A stretch of 64,000 nucleotides of DNA from Nonomuraea dietziae (GTDB lineage: Bacteria; Actinomycetota; Actinomycetes; Streptosporangiales; Streptosporangiaceae). This document shows, piece after piece, positions 35,111-44,048 of the stretch. Within the stretch, counting starts at the first letter, position 1. Each line of letters opens with the position of its first letter. Made by a program: the position numbers and the translations under genes. The stretch spans positions 5,518,001 to 5,582,000 of the forward strand of contig NZ_JACIBV010000001.1 of NCBI RefSeq assembly GCF_014195505.1. Direction: 5' to 3'. The notes under the pieces were generated by a model. That model saw only the letters and a list, made by a program, of their open reading frames with translations, searched no databases and was not told the origin of the DNA.

Positions 35111-35929
35111 TCACCCGCCCAACCTCGACTCAGCCGAAGGGTTCAGCCCCCGGCGCCCTAGCCAGCTCGCGACGAGGTCGGCTACTACTTGGCCTGCCCG
35201 GTCGCTGAGGTGAATGTGGTCGGTGAGCATCGTGAGGCCGTTGCTACGGGCGATGTCGTCCAGTGAGGTCCGGAACAGGTAGTGCCGGACGGCGATCCGC
35301 AGAGCCAAGCCGAAGCTGAAGGCGAACTGCGGCGCGGTGGCTCCTTGGCCGAGGTGCCCGACGATCGCCTCGTGTACCGGCAGATAGCTGACGCCCATGC
35401 GTTCCGCGGTCTCCTTGATGGCGGCGTTGTACTCGGCGAGCGCCTGGTTGGCCGGGCCGGCCGGGTCCTCGCCAAGGGGCGTGGCGGACAGCAGGGCGAT
35501 CCTCGCGGTGGTGCGGGCCTGGAGCCGGCTGATGATCGTGTCCAGGTTGGCGTGGAACTGCGCCAGCGGTATGCCGTTGCGGACGTCGTTGGTGCCGACC
35601 ATGATCGTCACCGCGTCGGGACGGCAGGCGACGACCTCATCGATCCTCCGGAGCAGATCGGCGCTGGTGTGACCGTTGAGCCCGGCGTTGACGAACTCGT
35701 ACCCTCCGGGGCCCAGACGGTTCCGCAAGGCGCCCACCCAGTCGGCGCTGAGGGTGGCGTGGGTGATGCTGTCGCCGAAGGCGACCATGACGGTGTGGGT
35801 TCCGGGTGCGCGGCCCTGGCGGAACTTCTTCGGCGGATTGGCGGGCTGGCGCTTGAAAGCGACATAGACAAGAAAGCCCAGCCCGCCGGCGAGCAGTAGC
35901 AGCAGGGTCAGCGCGACGGTAACGGTCAA
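35111..35929 (-). CDS. SGNH/GDSL hydrolase, membrane-anchored
   Basis: A 272-aa protein. TTG 35929 is preferred because GGAG at 35936-35939 lies 6 nt upstream and because the protein then starts with its membrane helix (about 3-25); TTG 35986 is the alternative. Block I is GDSIT with catalytic Ser54, block III GTND and block V DHIHLS with Asp237 and His240, so the triad is complete. It probably de-esterifies an extracellular glycan or lipid. It is the last gene of the operon NmrA-like - SGNH - SGNH and is a paralogue of its neighbour. Confidence 0.9.
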   Translation of the reverse strand: MTVTVALTLLLLLAGGLGFLVYVAFKRQPANPPKKFRQGRAPGTHTVMVAFGDSITHATLSADWVGALRNRLGPGGYEFVNAGLNGHTSADLLRRIDEVVACRPDAVTIMVGTNDVRNGIPLAQFHANLDTIISRLQARTTARIALLSATPLGEDPAGPANQALAEYNAAIKETAERMGVSYLPVHEAIVGHLGQGATAPQFAFSFGLALRIAVRHYLFRTSLDDIARSNGLTMLTDHIHLSDRAGQVVADLVASWLGRRGLNPSAESRLGG

Positions 35930-36017
35930 GGTGTTCTCCGGTGTGGTGAGTAAACGGTGGGCTGTCTGGCTGACGCGGGTCAGCAAGCCGTTCAGGGAAT
36001 CTGTAGGTCCTCAGTGC

Positions 36018-36875
36018 TCAGTCCGTTGACCGGACGGCATCCAGGTCAGCCATGCGGCGTGCCCCCTGGCCGCCTTGGAGGGAGGAGAGCCACGTGGAGG
36101 CGAGGTCGGCGACGATGGTGCCGCCCCGGTCGCTCAGATGGATGTGGTCGACGAAGAGTTCCATGCCGCCGCTGTGAGCGACCTGATCCCAACTCCGTCC
36201 GAGCAGATAGTGCTGAGCCGCCGAGGCGAAGGCGTGGACGAAGCTGAAGGCATAGTCGGGCCGGTTGCCGCGGCCCCGGCGGAGTACCTCGACCATCTGT
36301 TCGTGCACGGGGAGGTAGGCGACACCTGCGCTGGTCGCGATCTCCTTGATAGCGGCGTTGTAGCCGCGGAGACTGCGGTTGATCTCCGCGTCCAGGTTCT
36401 CACCGAGTGGCGGTAGGGACATCAGCGCGATGTGGGCGGTGGTCCGGGTCTTGACGCGGTCGACGATCGCTCGAAGATTGTCCCGGTACTGCTCCAGCGG
36501 CACGCCGTTGCGGACGTCGTTGGTGCCGATCAGGAGCGTGACCGCGGCCGGACGACACGCCACGACGTCAGTGTCGATCCGCCGCCGCAAGTCGGCCGTG
36601 GTGTTGCCGTTGACGCCCGCGTTGACGAGGTCGTAGCCCTGGTGTTGGGGGCGGGTACGCAGTGTGCCTATCCAGTCGGCACCCAGCGCACCCTGGGTCA
36701 TGCTCGCGCCGGCCGCGACCACGATGGGACGCGTGCCCGGCTTGGCCCCTTCGGAACAGGCATCGGCAGGCGGGTTGTCGGCCGGGCGGAGAAAGGTGAG
36801 ATAGCCGACCGTGCCGACGGCTCCGAGCGCGGCGGCCAGCAGCAGGCCCAGCATGAGAGTGATTCGTCTCTTCAC
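36018..36875 (-). CDS. SGNH hydrolase paralogue with altered block I (GAS instead of GDS)
   Basis: A 285-aa protein from GTG 36875, 2 nt after the stop of the upstream gene. It has an N-terminal membrane helix (about 6-28) and aligns with the next gene throughout: GTNDVRNG and DHIHLS are intact. Block I reads GASMT, so the residue before the catalytic Ser58 is Ala57 rather than Asp. That Asp is usually structural and supports the nucleophile, so activity may be reduced or changed. A sequencing error is unlikely because the frame is intact. Confidence 0.9.
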   Translation of the reverse strand: MKRRITLMLGLLLAAALGAVGTVGYLTFLRPADNPPADACSEGAKPGTRPIVVAAGASMTQGALGADWIGTLRTRPQHQGYDLVNAGVNGNTTADLRRRIDTDVVACRPAAVTLLIGTNDVRNGVPLEQYRDNLRAIVDRVKTRTTAHIALMSLPPLGENLDAEINRSLRGYNAAIKEIATSAGVAYLPVHEQMVEVLRRGRGNRPDYAFSFVHAFASAAQHYLLGRSWDQVAHSGGMELFVDHIHLSDRGGTIVADLASTWLSSLQGGQGARRMADLDAVRSTD

Positions 36876-36877
36876 GA

Positions 36878-37510
36878 TCAGTACCCCAGCGCGAGGCTGT
36901 GGCCGACGGTGGCCGGATCGGACAGTGCGGCGAGGGTGGCGTGGGCGAGATCGGCACGGGCGATGGTGATGCCATGGCGGACGTTGCGGTCGATGGCGAT
37001 GCGGTACATGCGGCGTGTGCCGTTGGTGAGCCGCGGCGGCCGCATGATCGTCCAGTCGAGACCGCTGGCGCGGACTGCCTCGTCGGCGCGGGCGAAGTCG
37101 GCGAAGCCGTCCCTCAGGAATCGTCGTAGCAGGGGCTTGACCAGGGCACGGTTGATCAGATCGTCGCCCTCGTCGACGATGTGTCCGCTGGCGGTGACGA
37201 CGACCAGGCGGCGGGTTCCGGTGGTGCGCATCGCGGCGATGATCGCTCGGGCGCCGTCGGCGCATACCGACCCGCCTCCTCCGGGACGGGGGCCCAGGGC
37301 GGACACGATGGCGTCCTGGCCGGTCAGGCTCGCGCCGATCGCATCGGCGTCCATCACGTCAGCGATCACCACGCCGAACCGGGGGTGATCCGCGTGGCGC
37401 AGGCGAGCCGGGTCGCGGACGATCGCGGTGACGCGATGACCGGCGGCGAGCGCCTGGTCGACAAGGTGCTGCCCGGTACCACCGGTTGCCCCGAAGATGG
37501 CCAGCTTCAT
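36878..37510 (-). CDS. NAD(P)-binding NmrA-like/atypical SDR protein
   Basis: A 210-aa Rossmann protein with the motif FGATGGTGQH at residues 6-15 and a C-terminal IMRPPRLTNG segment, typical of atypical SDR5/NmrA-like proteins (NAD(P)H-binding, YwnB group). There is no YxxxK catalytic pair in the usual place. It is the first gene of a three-gene operon with two SGNH hydrolases and faces a TetR gene across a 19-bp inverted repeat, so it is probably the main target of that regulator. Confidence 0.92.
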   Translation of the reverse strand: MKLAIFGATGGTGQHLVDQALAAGHRVTAIVRDPARLRHADHPRFGVVIADVMDADAIGASLTGQDAIVSALGPRPGGGGSVCADGARAIIAAMRTTGTRRLVVVTASGHIVDEGDDLINRALVKPLLRRFLRDGFADFARADEAVRASGLDWTIMRPPRLTNGTRRMYRIAIDRNVRHGITIARADLAHATLAALSDPATVGHSLALGY

Positions 37511-37520
37511 CTACACTCCT

Positions 37521-37576
37521 GGTTGGTAAACGCTCGCTAACTGGGTGATGTCGAGGCTAGCGAGCGTTTACTAACC
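37521..37576. promoter_or_regulatory. TetR operator: 19-bp inverted repeat between NmrA-like and TetR genes
   Basis: GGTTGGTAAACGCTCGCTA (37521-37539) and TAGCGAGCGTTTACTAACC (37558-37576) are inverted copies with one mismatch and an 18-bp spacer. The TAAACGCTCGCTA half is of the type seen at TetR operators. It covers both start regions. Confidence 0.8.
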
Positions 37577-37608
37577 TCGTCAAGCGCCCTTCGATCAGAG
37601 GAGTAGAG

Positions 37609-38193
37609 ATGGGTACCAGAGATGTCATCCTTGACGCGGCGGCCGAGGTGATCGGCGAGCAAGGCCTCGCCAACGTGACCACGCGGCAGATCGCCCGGGC
37701 CGCGGGTTTCACCGAGGCGACCCTGTACAAACACTTCGCCAACAAGGCCGACCTGCTCGTCGCGGTGATGCGGGAGCGTTCACCCGGCTTCGGCTGGCTG
37801 GGCGAGGTGCTGCGCGACAAGGTCGGAACCGGGGATGTCGTGGGAAACCTCACCGCCGTGGCCGAGGCGGCCATCACCTTCTACGGCGGCGGCTTTCCGA
37901 TGTTCGCCTCGATGTTCGCCGATCCGGAGACCTTGACCGCCCACAAGGAGGAGTTGCGGCGCCATGGCGTCGGACCGCACAAGGTCAACGAGGCTGTCGC
38001 CGCGTACCTGCGCGCCGAACAGCAACAGGGCCGCCTGCGACCGGAGGCCGACGTCCAGGCCGCCGCAGGACTGCTGCTCGGCGCCTGCTTTCAGCACGCA
38101 TTCCTCGGCCACATGTCCACACCCGAACACCGCGACGACGACGACGCCGCTGCGGGCTTCGCCCGTGCCCTCGTCGAATCGCTCGCCCCTTAG
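37609..38193 (+). CDS. TetR/AcrR family transcriptional regulator
   Basis: A 194-aa regulator. The helix-turn-helix is TTRQIARAAGFTEATLYKHF, followed by a ligand-binding domain whose C-terminal half carries GLLLGACFQHAFLGHM. ATG 37609 is preceded by GAGGAG. It is divergent from the NmrA-like/SGNH operon and very likely controls it and itself through the 19-bp inverted repeat. Confidence 0.94.
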   Translation: MGTRDVILDAAAEVIGEQGLANVTTRQIARAAGFTEATLYKHFANKADLLVAVMRERSPGFGWLGEVLRDKVGTGDVVGNLTAVAEAAITFYGGGFPMFASMFADPETLTAHKEELRRHGVGPHKVNEAVAAYLRAEQQQGRLRPEADVQAAAGLLLGACFQHAFLGHMSTPEHRDDDDAAAGFARALVESLAP

Positions 38194-38379
38194 GGTGCCG
38201 TTCCTCGAGATGCCGTGCCTTGTCGACAGCCCCTCGCGGTCAGACAGTGACGTTTTCTCGTTGAGGACGAGGGCCACGGCCTTGTACAGGGGCGGGCAGG
38301 GCGTGGATCCGGGCGGCGGTGATGTAGGGGGGAAGCCGGGCTCGACCGCGGAGACCCACAGCGGGGCCTCCGTGCTCTC

Positions 38380-39492
38380 TCAGCTGGTGTGGCGGATCCG
38401 CAAGCGGTCGGGTTCCGCCGGATCTCGATCAACGACCTGGATCGGCGGCCAAGCCCATTGCCAAACGTTGATGCCTGGCGTGCGGGAGAACTGGATCTGC
38501 CCGCGGGTGCCTTCGACCGCGACGCGCGGCCAGGATTCGGCGATGCGCGCCCGGTCCGCGCCGTGAGACCGCAGCGCCTCGGCGAGGACGGCGACCGTGT
38601 CGTAGCCCTCGAAGGCGACGAAGGACGGCGCTTCGGTCAGCCGCTCACGGAGGGCCGTCTCGACTCGTGCACCGAGTGGGCTGAGGCGCTCGGGCAGGTA
38701 GCGCAGGAACGGGATCGCGGCGCCGTCGTCGCCCAGCAACGTCGCCCATTCGGCGAACTCCGGTTGCCCGGCCGGAGCACCGATCAAGATCTCGGCGAGG
38801 CGCTCGTCGTGGCGGACGCACTTGACGATCGACACTGCCGGCTCCGGGTGGCCGACCAGAAGAAGGAGGGCTGTCGCGCGATTGTCGACGAGTTCGTCGC
38901 ACACGGCCGTGGGGGCGAGCGCGCCCATGTCGAGTTCGATGACGGTGCCGCCGCGTGGAGCGAGGTAGTCCCGCAGAATGCGAGCCCCAGACGCCCAGTA
39001 GACACTCGACTGGGCTGCTACGGCGATCCGGGTGTGGCCCGCGCTGAGGAGGAAGTCCGCGTAGATCCGCCAACCGTGGGACTGCGCAGGGGCGAGGCGC
39101 GCGACCCATTTCGTCGGCTGTTCGGTGAGCGCGTCGAGAACCGCTGACGAGCAGAGGAACGGCAGGCCGAGGGCGTCGGCCCTGGCGGCAGCGGCGCGAG
39201 CGACGACGCTGTGATACTCCCCCGCCAAGGCAGCCACGCCCAGGCGAGCCAACTCGTCCACGGCCGCCGCGGCCCTCTCGGGATCAGCTGCGGTGTCTCG
39301 GACCACCAGCTCGAGTGGCCTTCCGACGATCCCGCCGGCGTCGTTGACCTCGCGAACGGCCAGCTCGAGTCCGGCGAGCAAGTGCCGGCCGGCCTGGACC
39401 CAGCCGGGCCGAGAGAGCGGAACCAGAGCGCCGATCTGGACGGCTGATTCGTCAGTCCGCTCCGCTCCAGGTGGCGATGGTGGCGTGTTCAT
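38380..39492 (-). CDS. Periplasmic-binding-protein-like protein (branched-chain amino acid type), no signal peptide
   Basis: A 370-aa type I periplasmic-binding fold (IGALVPLSRPGWVQAGRHL, GGIVGRPLELVVRDTAADP), as in Leu/Ile/Val or urea-binding proteins. ATG 39492 begins with Pro-rich cytosolic-looking residues and no lipobox or export signal, and no permease or ATPase genes lie nearby. It may be a stand-alone ligand sensor like AmiC rather than a transporter component. Alternatively the start lies further up; upstream in-frame sequence also lacks a signal. Confidence 0.85.
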   Translation of the reverse strand: MNTPPSPPGAERTDESAVQIGALVPLSRPGWVQAGRHLLAGLELAVREVNDAGGIVGRPLELVVRDTAADPERAAAAVDELARLGVAALAGEYHSVVARAAAARADALGLPFLCSSAVLDALTEQPTKWVARLAPAQSHGWRIYADFLLSAGHTRIAVAAQSSVYWASGARILRDYLAPRGGTVIELDMGALAPTAVCDELVDNRATALLLLVGHPEPAVSIVKCVRHDERLAEILIGAPAGQPEFAEWATLLGDDGAAIPFLRYLPERLSPLGARVETALRERLTEAPSFVAFEGYDTVAVLAEALRSHGADRARIAESWPRVAVEGTRGQIQFSRTPGINVWQWAWPPIQVVDRDPAEPDRLRIRHTS

Positions 39493-40054
39493 GCGTCGGC
39501 GTCTCCCAAGTGGCGATTCGGCTGTCCGGATCGAAGAGTGATCGTCAGTGGCGCCGAGAGTAGCCGAGCCGAGAATGGCCAGCTGCGGCACCCCGTCCCT
39601 TGGCCGCCAGCCGGCCCTCGCGCCGCCGATCGAGCCTGAGGGGCTTCGGACGGCTCTGCCGTAACAGGCCCTCCAGGGGTTGCCAAGGTTCAGCAAGAGG
39701 CCCACGCCGAGAGACCTACAGTTGGTGGCGAGCGACGCAGCCGAGATGACTTCCCGCCCCGTCAAAAGCCGGCCTTGCCCCCTTTCCGGTCGCGCCGGAA
39801 GGAGTCTCGAAAAACACAGCGAGAGGGACAGCTTGATGACTTATGGGGGACGGACGTCGAAGCCGCCGACAGTTCTTCGACCATGGGCGCCCCTGGCGAC
39901 CGCCCCATAACCGAGAGGCCGGCGCCCGTTAGTCGTGCGTCGGCTTCCGATGTCGCCGACCGGCTGCCCGGGCTCTTCGAGGATCATGACCGCGTCGGTC
40001 CGGAAGACGAGGCGGTCACAGAGCGGCACGCGTGGCCGTCGGGCTCGTGCAGCC
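39493..40054. other. Gene-free stretch
   Basis: About 560 bp between the binding protein and the kinase-like gene. Open frames on both strands are short or unrecognisable. It may contain decayed coding sequence: the minus strand from about 40029 to 39841 is open for 62 codons just downstream of the phosphotransferase gene, but I cannot assign it. Confidence 0.4.
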
Positions 40055-40801
40055 TCACATCCGGGATCTCAGCACGTCGACCTCGCAGCCTGGCGAGGAC
40101 GGGTCGAAGCCGTGCTCGACCAGCCAGCGGACCGCCAGCAGGCTTCGCAGCGACCACCACGCGCGGATCACGTCGAGGTCGACGTCGGTGCCGTAGCCGG
40201 CGACGACGTCGCCAAGGTGTTCCTCGTGTCCGAGCGTCAAGGTGGCGAGGTCGTACAGGGCATCGCCCTGGCTCGCCTCGGACCAGTCGATCACGCCGGT
40301 GATCTCGTCACCGTCGATGAACACGTGGGTGATCTGCAGGTCGCCGTGCGTGAACACCGGTGTCCACGGCCGGAGCGCAGCCTCGGCAACCCGGCGGTTG
40401 CGCGTGACCAGGTCGGCAGGAAGGACGCCGCTCGTGACCAGCCACTCACATTCGCCGTCGAGGAGCGATGCGATCTCGTCGAGGCTCCGACCGGGCCATG
40501 GCGGCAGTGGCGCGTCGTGCAGCATCCGTGCGGCGGCACCCGTCGCGGCCCACGCCGCCGGCGACGCGGTCGACGGCTCGCCGAGGCGGCCGAGTGCCGT
40601 TCCTGGGAGGGCGGCGAGCGCGAGCACGGGCGGCTTCCGCCACAGGACCTCCGGAGTCGGGATCGGCGCCATGGCCATCGCCTCGACCTCGACGTCGGTG
40701 CGCGTCTGGTCAGCGTCGATCTTCAGGAACACGTCGCCGACGCGCAAGGTCGCGCGCTCGTGATGGGCGACGACGACCTCGACCTCTTCCACGTCGGCCA
40801 T
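40055..40801 (-). CDS. Aminoglycoside phosphotransferase (APH)-family kinase
   Basis: A 248-aa kinase-like protein. The catalytic loop is THGDLQITHVFIDGDEI and the metal-binding Asp is in GVIDWSEAS. The N-lobe is short (FLKIDADQ supplies the Lys). This family phosphorylates aminoglycosides, macrolides, choline, homoserine and other small molecules; there is nothing to choose a substrate. ATG 40801 is used. Next to it lies a transposase relic. Confidence 0.88.
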   Translation of the reverse strand: MADVEEVEVVVAHHERATLRVGDVFLKIDADQTRTDVEVEAMAMAPIPTPEVLWRKPPVLALAALPGTALGRLGEPSTASPAAWAATGAAARMLHDAPLPPWPGRSLDEIASLLDGECEWLVTSGVLPADLVTRNRRVAEAALRPWTPVFTHGDLQITHVFIDGDEITGVIDWSEASQGDALYDLATLTLGHEEHLGDVVAGYGTDVDLDVIRAWWSLRSLLAVRWLVEHGFDPSSPGCEVDVLRSRM

Positions 40802-40829
40802 TATCACGGGGATGCCCACCGACGTCGCC

Positions 40830-41110
40830 GGGTTTATCGCGTGCGCCTGCACGGCTGACCGCGTCCCGCTGCCTGGTGGCCTCATGCCCGCCTGGCCGTA
40901 CTACTCGGGAAAGCAGCACCGGCACGGAGTGAACGTGCAGGTCCTGGCTGATCCGGCCGGGCGCCTGGTTTGTGGGCCTCGCCCGCACTGCCGGGCAACA
41001 TCCACGACCTGACCGCCGCCCGCGCGTCCGGACAGATCAATGCGCGACCACGGCGAAGGCGGTGGTCTTCGCCGACCCGTTCAAGCCGCTCCGGCATCGC
41101 CTCCGCCTGT
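40830..41110 (+). pseudogene. DDE transposase relic (IS5/IS4-like)
   Basis: Plus-strand segments ADRVP, YYSGKQHRHGVNVQVLADP and then, after a frameshift near 40970, WASPALPGNIHDLTAARASG match the middle of an actinobacterial DDE_Tnp_4-type transposase, including its catalytic GxxHD region. N-terminus, C-terminus and inverted repeats are missing, and the sequence beyond about 41045 is no longer alignable by eye. Confidence 0.65.
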
Positions 41111-41256
41111 CGCGACAGTCACGGAACCTCATGGGCGTCCTCGCCCCGGCGGTGGCGTGTCAGCAGCCGCGTCAGGACGGCAACGGCCCGGTATCAGCGC
41201 GACCGGCGATGGTTGATTCATGAACGGTTCAGCGATTGCGGCCTGAACCACAGCAG

Positions 41257-41324
41257 GCCCGCACTCCGCCATCCGTCCTTTCCAGTGATCTCGTAACAGA
41301 TTCAAAGGAGCACGCCATCATGTC
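41257..41324 (+). repeat. Leader repeat, copy 1 (upstream of the 134-aa gene)
   Basis: CCCGCACTCCGCCATCCG... through CAAAGGAGCACGCCATCATGTCC is repeated, with changes, at 41730-41791. It includes the ribosome site and start codon of the 134-aa gene. Confidence 0.6.
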
Positions 41325-41724
41325 CGTCACCCTGACCGACCAGGACAAGACCACCCTCCGCCTCGCCGCTTGGGGCGCCGTCTCGCTGATGTCCGCCGCC
41401 GGCATCGCCGAGTCGGCCCACAAGGTCGCCACCCACGGCTCCATCGCCCTGACCTCCGCGACCGGCGTGGTCGGGCACGTGCTCACCAAGGCGCCCAAGG
41501 GCGTGAAGTACGGCAAGACCGTGGCCGAACTCGCCGACCAGGTGCTGCCGGCGCTGACGGCATCCATGAGCCTGCTCAGGCAGCAGGATCCGGCGGAGGC
41601 CGCCAACTTCCGCGGCACCGTCATCGTCGCCATCGAGACAGCCGCCCGCACCCACCTGGGCCAGCCCAGCCCCACCATGGCCGAGATGGCCCGCAAGATC
41701 ACCGCCGCGCTCGACGCCGCCTGA
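41320..41724 (+). CDS. Hypothetical small protein
   Basis: A 134-aa protein from ATG 41320 with AAAGGAG 9 nt upstream. It is Ala/Thr-rich and mostly helical (LAAWGAVSLMSAAGIAESAH), with one weak hydrophobic stretch but no export signal. Family unknown. It precedes the beta-lactamase-family gene by 62 nt, shares a similar 5' leader with it, and is likely co-transcribed. Confidence 0.75.
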   Translation: MSVTLTDQDKTTLRLAAWGAVSLMSAAGIAESAHKVATHGSIALTSATGVVGHVLTKAPKGVKYGKTVAELADQVLPALTASMSLLRQQDPAEAANFRGTVIVAIETAARTHLGQPSPTMAEMARKITAALDAA

Positions 41725-41729
41725 CGGCC

Positions 41730-41791
41730 TGCCGCACTCCATCATCCGCCCGTTCGACTGAAGCAACAGAGCCAAAGGAGCACACCATGTC
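41730..41791 (+). repeat. Leader repeat, copy 2 (upstream of the beta-lactamase-family gene)
   Basis: GCCGCACTCCATCATCCGCC... CCAAAGGAGCACACCATGTCC matches copy 1 at 41257-41324 over most of its length, including the AAAGGAG ribosome site and the first codons. Confidence 0.6.
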
Positions 41792-42911
41792 CACCACTGA
41801 CCAGGGCCGCCCGGAGCTGCAGAAGGTCATCCAGGAGTTCGTCGATTCCGGTTTCGCCGGGGTGCAGCTGCGTGTGCACGATGAGCGGGGCGAGTGGGTC
41901 GGCAGCGCCGGGGTGCGCGAGCTGGGCGAGAGCGCGAAGCCGCCGACGAACGGCCACTTCCGGATCGGCAGCACCACCAAGACCTTCACCGCGACCCTGG
42001 TCCTGCAGCTGGTGGCCGACGGCGTGATCGGCCTGGACACTCCGGTCGACGACTACCTGCCCGCGTACGGCTTGGACCGGCGGATCACCGTGCGAATGCT
42101 GTTGCAGCACACCAGCGGGGTGTTCAACTTCACCGGCGAGTACTACGAGGACGGGACGTTCGCGCCGGGGATCCCCGGACTGGGCAAGGAGTGGGTGGTG
42201 GACAACCAGTTCCACACCTACCAGCCGGAGGAGTTGGTACGGCTGGCGCTGTCCAAGCCTGCGCGGTTCGAGCCGGGGACCGGCTGGAGCTACTCCAACA
42301 CCAACTACGTGCTGGCCAGGCTGCTGGTCGAGAAGGTCACCGGCCGCGCGTTCGCCGAAGAGATGCAGGCGCGGATCCTGCGTCCGCTCGGCCTGTCGGG
42401 CACGGTGGTGCCGGACGCCTCACCGGACATCCCCGAGCCGCACGCCCACGGCTACTACCGCTACCAGGACGCCGACCAGTGGAGGACGGCCGACACCACG
42501 CGCTTCAACCCCACCTGGATCTCCGCCGCCGGTGACATGATCTCGACCACCCAGGACCTCCACACCTTCTTCTCCGCGCTGAACTCCGGCAGGCTCCTGC
42601 CGGCCCCGCTGCTGGCCGAGATGCGGAAGCCCGACCCCACGATGGGCTACGGCCTGGGGCTGTTCGTGGAGGACACCGACTGCGGTGGAACCGTCCTTCA
42701 TCACAACGGCGGCTTCTGGGGCTGGGCGGCGCTGATGTACAGCACACCCGACGGCAGCAAGACCCTGACCGCCTCGATCACCACCGGGGAAGCCGAGCTC
42801 GACCTCGTCGCCATGTCCGCGACGTTCGAGAAGGTGAAGCAGGAACTCGTCAAGGCCGTGTTCTGCGACGAGCAGACCGGATCGGCTGACGAGACCCAGC
42901 CGGCTCAGTAG
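41787..42911 (+). CDS. Serine beta-lactamase/D-Ala-D-Ala carboxypeptidase family protein (class C-like, cytosolic)
   Basis: A 374-aa serine hydrolase. SxxK is in GSTTKTF, YSN in YSNTNYV, and the third box is HHNGG, as in class C/AmpH and EstB-like esterases. No signal peptide is visible, so it is probably a cytosolic esterase or peptidase rather than a true resistance lactamase. ATG 41787 has CAAAGGAG 5-6 nt upstream. The downstream hairpin at 42995-43017 ends the unit. Confidence 0.92.
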   Translation: MSTTDQGRPELQKVIQEFVDSGFAGVQLRVHDERGEWVGSAGVRELGESAKPPTNGHFRIGSTTKTFTATLVLQLVADGVIGLDTPVDDYLPAYGLDRRITVRMLLQHTSGVFNFTGEYYEDGTFAPGIPGLGKEWVVDNQFHTYQPEELVRLALSKPARFEPGTGWSYSNTNYVLARLLVEKVTGRAFAEEMQARILRPLGLSGTVVPDASPDIPEPHAHGYYRYQDADQWRTADTTRFNPTWISAAGDMISTTQDLHTFFSALNSGRLLPAPLLAEMRKPDPTMGYGLGLFVEDTDCGGTVLHHNGGFWGWAALMYSTPDGSKTLTASITTGEAELDLVAMSATFEKVKQELVKAVFCDEQTGSADETQPAQ

Positions 42912-42994
42912 ACAGGGCTGAGCACCGTGGCCGACGCCGCCGGGATGGACGACCTGGTCAGGCTCAGTCGGCAAGCGCGCCACGGTTCGGGGAG

Positions 42995-43017
42995 CGCGAG
43001 GGGCAGCGCCCCTCGCG
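42995..43017. terminator. Hairpin terminator between convergent genes
   Basis: A 10-bp GC stem (42995-43004 and 43008-43017) with a 3-nt loop between the beta-lactamase-family gene and the convergent MerR gene. Confidence 0.7.
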
Positions 43018-43037
43018 GGGGGTTCGGGGGCCTGTCG

Positions 43038-44042
43038 TCACCGTGCGTTGCGCAGCTTGAGAACGTATGTCGCGGTAAGCGCAACGCCACGGTCTTGGTC
43101 ATGTGACAGATCTGCGAGGGCTCGTGACGCTGTGGTTCCCGGGATGTCCGCGAGCGCCTGTGTCAGCCGTCGGCGTGCAGACGATTCCATGGTGCCGGAG
43201 GCGAGGCAGCCAATGAGCGTGGTAGCGATCCGATCCGCCAGCGCGGGATCACTCGCCAGCGCGCTCAGGGCGTCGGCTGCATCGGCGTCGTTCGCCCCCT
43301 CGACGATCATGTCGATGAGCGTCGGGATCGCGTCGGCCACTCCACGCGTCCCGAGCGCCAGAGCCGCATACCTGCGGACCACGATATCGGGGTTCGTGAG
43401 GGCGTCCTGCAGCAGTGTGGTCGCCTCAGGGTTCGGAATCTCGGCGATGGACTGGACGGCACGTTTGCGCACCTCGGCTGCTGGTGAGCCGAGGCCCTCC
43501 GCCAGCAGTGCCAATCCGCCATCACCCGATTGCGCCAGAGCCCATCGAAGGGCTCCGGCGACGTTCGGGTCCGTCTCGCTCAGCGCTGCCTCGACCAGTG
43601 CTTCCACTGGCATCGGAGCCTCTTCGACTGAGGACAAGGCCGCGCGCTGGCGCTTCCCGGCGCTCTCCGCCCCCAGGGCCTGGAGAAGCGCGACGATCTG
43701 GAGGACGTCCTCCCAGTTGGCGGGTTCCGCGGCACCAATCCGACGAAGTCGCGTGAGCAGCTCCGTCTCAGCCGCAATGCGTTCTCGCGTCTGGCGGATG
43801 AGGTCGTCGACGAGCTCGGAGGGCGTGAAGCCGGGATCATCCAGCGCGCGCCCGACTTCACGCAGCGACAGCCCCAACGACCGCAGGATCTCGATATGGA
43901 AGATTCGCCGGATGTCCTCGCTGGAGTACTCGCGATAGCCGGCCTCGGTACGGCCCGTTGGCCGCACCAGGCCGAGCGAGTCGTAATGCCGGAGCATGCG
44001 GGCGCTGACCCCGGACCGTCGTGCCACATCACCGATCAACAC
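43038..44042 (-). CDS. MerR-family regulator with C-terminal HEAT repeats
   Basis: A 334-aa protein. Residues 1-70 are a MerR winged helix (IGDVARRSGVSARMLRHYDSLGLV), then a dimerisation coiled coil (to about 125), then a string of HEAT-like helices (about 140-330; SPAAEVRKRAVQSIAEI, NPDIVVRRYAALALG). The effector domain is therefore a repeat scaffold rather than a metal or drug pocket. The gene is the second of an operon with a separate HEAT protein that is probably its paralogous partner. The promoter upstream of that partner has a MerR-type operator. Confidence 0.93.
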   Translation of the reverse strand: MLIGDVARRSGVSARMLRHYDSLGLVRPTGRTEAGYREYSSEDIRRIFHIEILRSLGLSLREVGRALDDPGFTPSELVDDLIRQTRERIAAETELLTRLRRIGAAEPANWEDVLQIVALLQALGAESAGKRQRAALSSVEEAPMPVEALVEAALSETDPNVAGALRWALAQSGDGGLALLAEGLGSPAAEVRKRAVQSIAEIPNPEATTLLQDALTNPDIVVRRYAALALGTRGVADAIPTLIDMIVEGANDADAADALSALASDPALADRIATTLIGCLASGTMESSARRRLTQALADIPGTTASRALADLSHDQDRGVALTATYVLKLRNAR

Positions 44043-44048
44043 TGCCTG

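Noticed and set aside
41787..42911. True beta-lactamase giving resistance
   Set aside because: No export signal and a class C/EstB-like motif set with HHNGG; an esterase or peptidase is more likely.
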